Source of the DNA: Shewanella sp. MTB7
Lineage (GTDB): Bacteria; Pseudomonadota; Gammaproteobacteria; Enterobacterales; Shewanellaceae
DNA length: 64,000 nt
Reading direction: 5' to 3'
Assembly (NCBI RefSeq): GCF_027571385.1
Contig: NZ_CP085636.1
Location: 5,132,501-5,196,500 of the forward strand
Positions 63,328-64,000 of the stretch are shown here, in pieces; position 1 is the stretch's first letter, and each line of letters begins with the position of its first letter. The position numbers were made by a program, and so were the translations under genes. The notes under the pieces were generated by a model. The model had not been told where the DNA came from. It made no database searches and saw only the letters and a list, made by a program, of their open reading frames with translations.

Positions 63328-64000
63328 TTAGAAAAACATCCGGACATAGGCATAGGCGGCTTCAGGAGCCTCCCCGACACGGCCTTCTAGTGAAAGCTCA
63401 ATACTTCGTCCTGGTCGGAAATTGAAGCCTAAACTGCCCCAAACTCGCTCTTTACCAAAGACTGGTGGGAGTAGCTCATAATCATAATTAGGCCCCTCTA
63501 TGTCCCAATTTTCATACCGTTCAAAGTTGTAAGAACTGATCAGTTCCCAAGCATCGTTAATTTGATATTTTGCGGAGAGCATTGCACCGTAGTTACGAAA
63601 GGTTTCATACTCTAAATAAGTTTCACCAGAGCGGTGAGTGGCGATGTCTTCATCTTCAATGAATCCATTAAAACCGAGCATCAGTTTTGGCAGAACAGTC
63701 AATCGTACACCTAACCCCAATAGTTGTTGTTCACCGTATTTACTAATACCGTTTGAACCACCACGAGTTTCAGCCCCTACAACAGCTGAGAAAAAGTCAG
63801 TGAAATAGCCAAAATATCCATTAACAATATCTCCCTGAAAATCACCCGCTTTATGTTCCCCCTCATAGGTATACGAGGCTCCAAAACGTAAATTAGTGAA
63901 TTCAGCTTGATACTTTATGGTATTTTCTTGATCCCCAGCTTCACCTGTTTCAATGGATTTATTGAAGGTAAGATCACCAAAATGATCATAATCGTCAAAC
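63328..64000 (-). CDS. Outer-membrane beta-barrel (porin-type) protein, N-terminus cut off by window edge
   Basis: The open frame runs from the right window edge to the stop at 63328, giving about 223 C-terminal residues. The sequence alternates hydrophobic and polar residues in strand-turn-strand units (LRFGASYTYEG, GYFGYFTDFFSAVVGAETRG, LGLGVRLTVLPKLMLGFNGF, LGFNFRPGRSIELSLEGRVG) and ends in phenylalanine (AYAYVRMFF), the usual barrel-insertion signal. A general porin or MtrB-unlike barrel fits. The family cannot be settled from this fragment, and a role in the adjoining DNA-use genes is unproven. Confidence 0.8.
   Translation of the reverse strand, partial: FDDYDHFGDLTFNKSIETGEAGDQENTIKYQAEFTNLRFGASYTYEGEHKAGDFQGDIVNGYFGYFTDFFSAVVGAETRGGSNGISKYGEQQLLGLGVRLTVLPKLMLGFNGFIEDEDIATHRSGETYLEYETFRNYGAMLSAKYQINDAWELISSYNFERYENWDIEGPNYDYELLPPVFGKERVWGSLGFNFRPGRSIELSLEGRVGEAPEAAYAYVRMFF

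Overview
The window reads as a marine gammaproteobacterium of the Shewanella type. This rests on protein character and on gene company: an ExeM-type extracellular nuclease and a second nuclease with GlyGly-CTERM tails, a KatB-type catalase, a UPF0016 Mn exporter, NupC/DeoD, an S46 dipeptidyl-peptidase and a TonB-receptor/halogenase/SapC glycan locus. No rRNA, tRNA, phage, complete IS element or CRISPR array was seen.

Layout. 1-3.3 kb: the N-terminal part of a CPA1 antiporter, a SIMPL protein, and a two-gene thiol-oxidation unit (dba-dsbI) whose 55-residue first gene is easily missed. 3.8-15 kb: fructokinase (mak), FecR and an ECF sigma factor on the minus strand, divergent from a TonB-dependent receptor, a flavin halogenase-like protein, SapC, a DUF6445 protein and a sodium:sugar symporter. 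This is a cell-surface-regulated sugar or glycan uptake locus. 15.0-16.5 kb is a gene-free stretch full of short repeats. 16.5-19.6 kb holds a LysR/DJ-1 pair, a PEP-mutase-like enzyme and one doubtful ORF.

20.1-27.2 kb is the most unusual region. It is a visibly A+T-richer, co-directional block: a duplicated DUF4440 exported protein, fold-type III PLP decarboxylase, acyl carrier protein, AMP-forming ligase, alpha/beta hydrolase, OprO/P-like porin and a ribulose-phosphate 3-epimerase. Five GTGA boxes spaced in exact multiples of 11 bp precede it, and a 20-bp perfect hairpin separates the decarboxylase from the carrier protein. The ligase/carrier/decarboxylase logic suggests that an amino acid is activated, loaded on the carrier, decarboxylated there and then released or transferred. 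The product is unknown.

27.4-35.2 kb: a WD40 lipoprotein, an Lgt, two GNAT acetyltransferases, a MITE-like element, and gabT/gabD separated by 15 tandem copies of a heptanucleotide, with a divergent LysR gene. 35.5-45.5 kb: small proteins, an NhaC antiporter preceded by a possible leader peptide, a pseudouridine synthase, and a secreted neutral ceramidase with six C-terminal fascin-like repeats next to a LuxR-type regulator.

45.5-64 kb: S46 peptidase, TyrP-type transporter, Mn exporter behind a yybP-ykoY-type riboswitch, catalase, and then a mostly minus-strand series able to consume extracellular DNA from outside to inside: ExeM nuclease and a lamin-tail/endonuclease I protein, UshA-type 5'-nucleotidase, NupC nucleoside importer and DeoD phosphorylase. 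The window ends inside an outer-membrane barrel protein gene.
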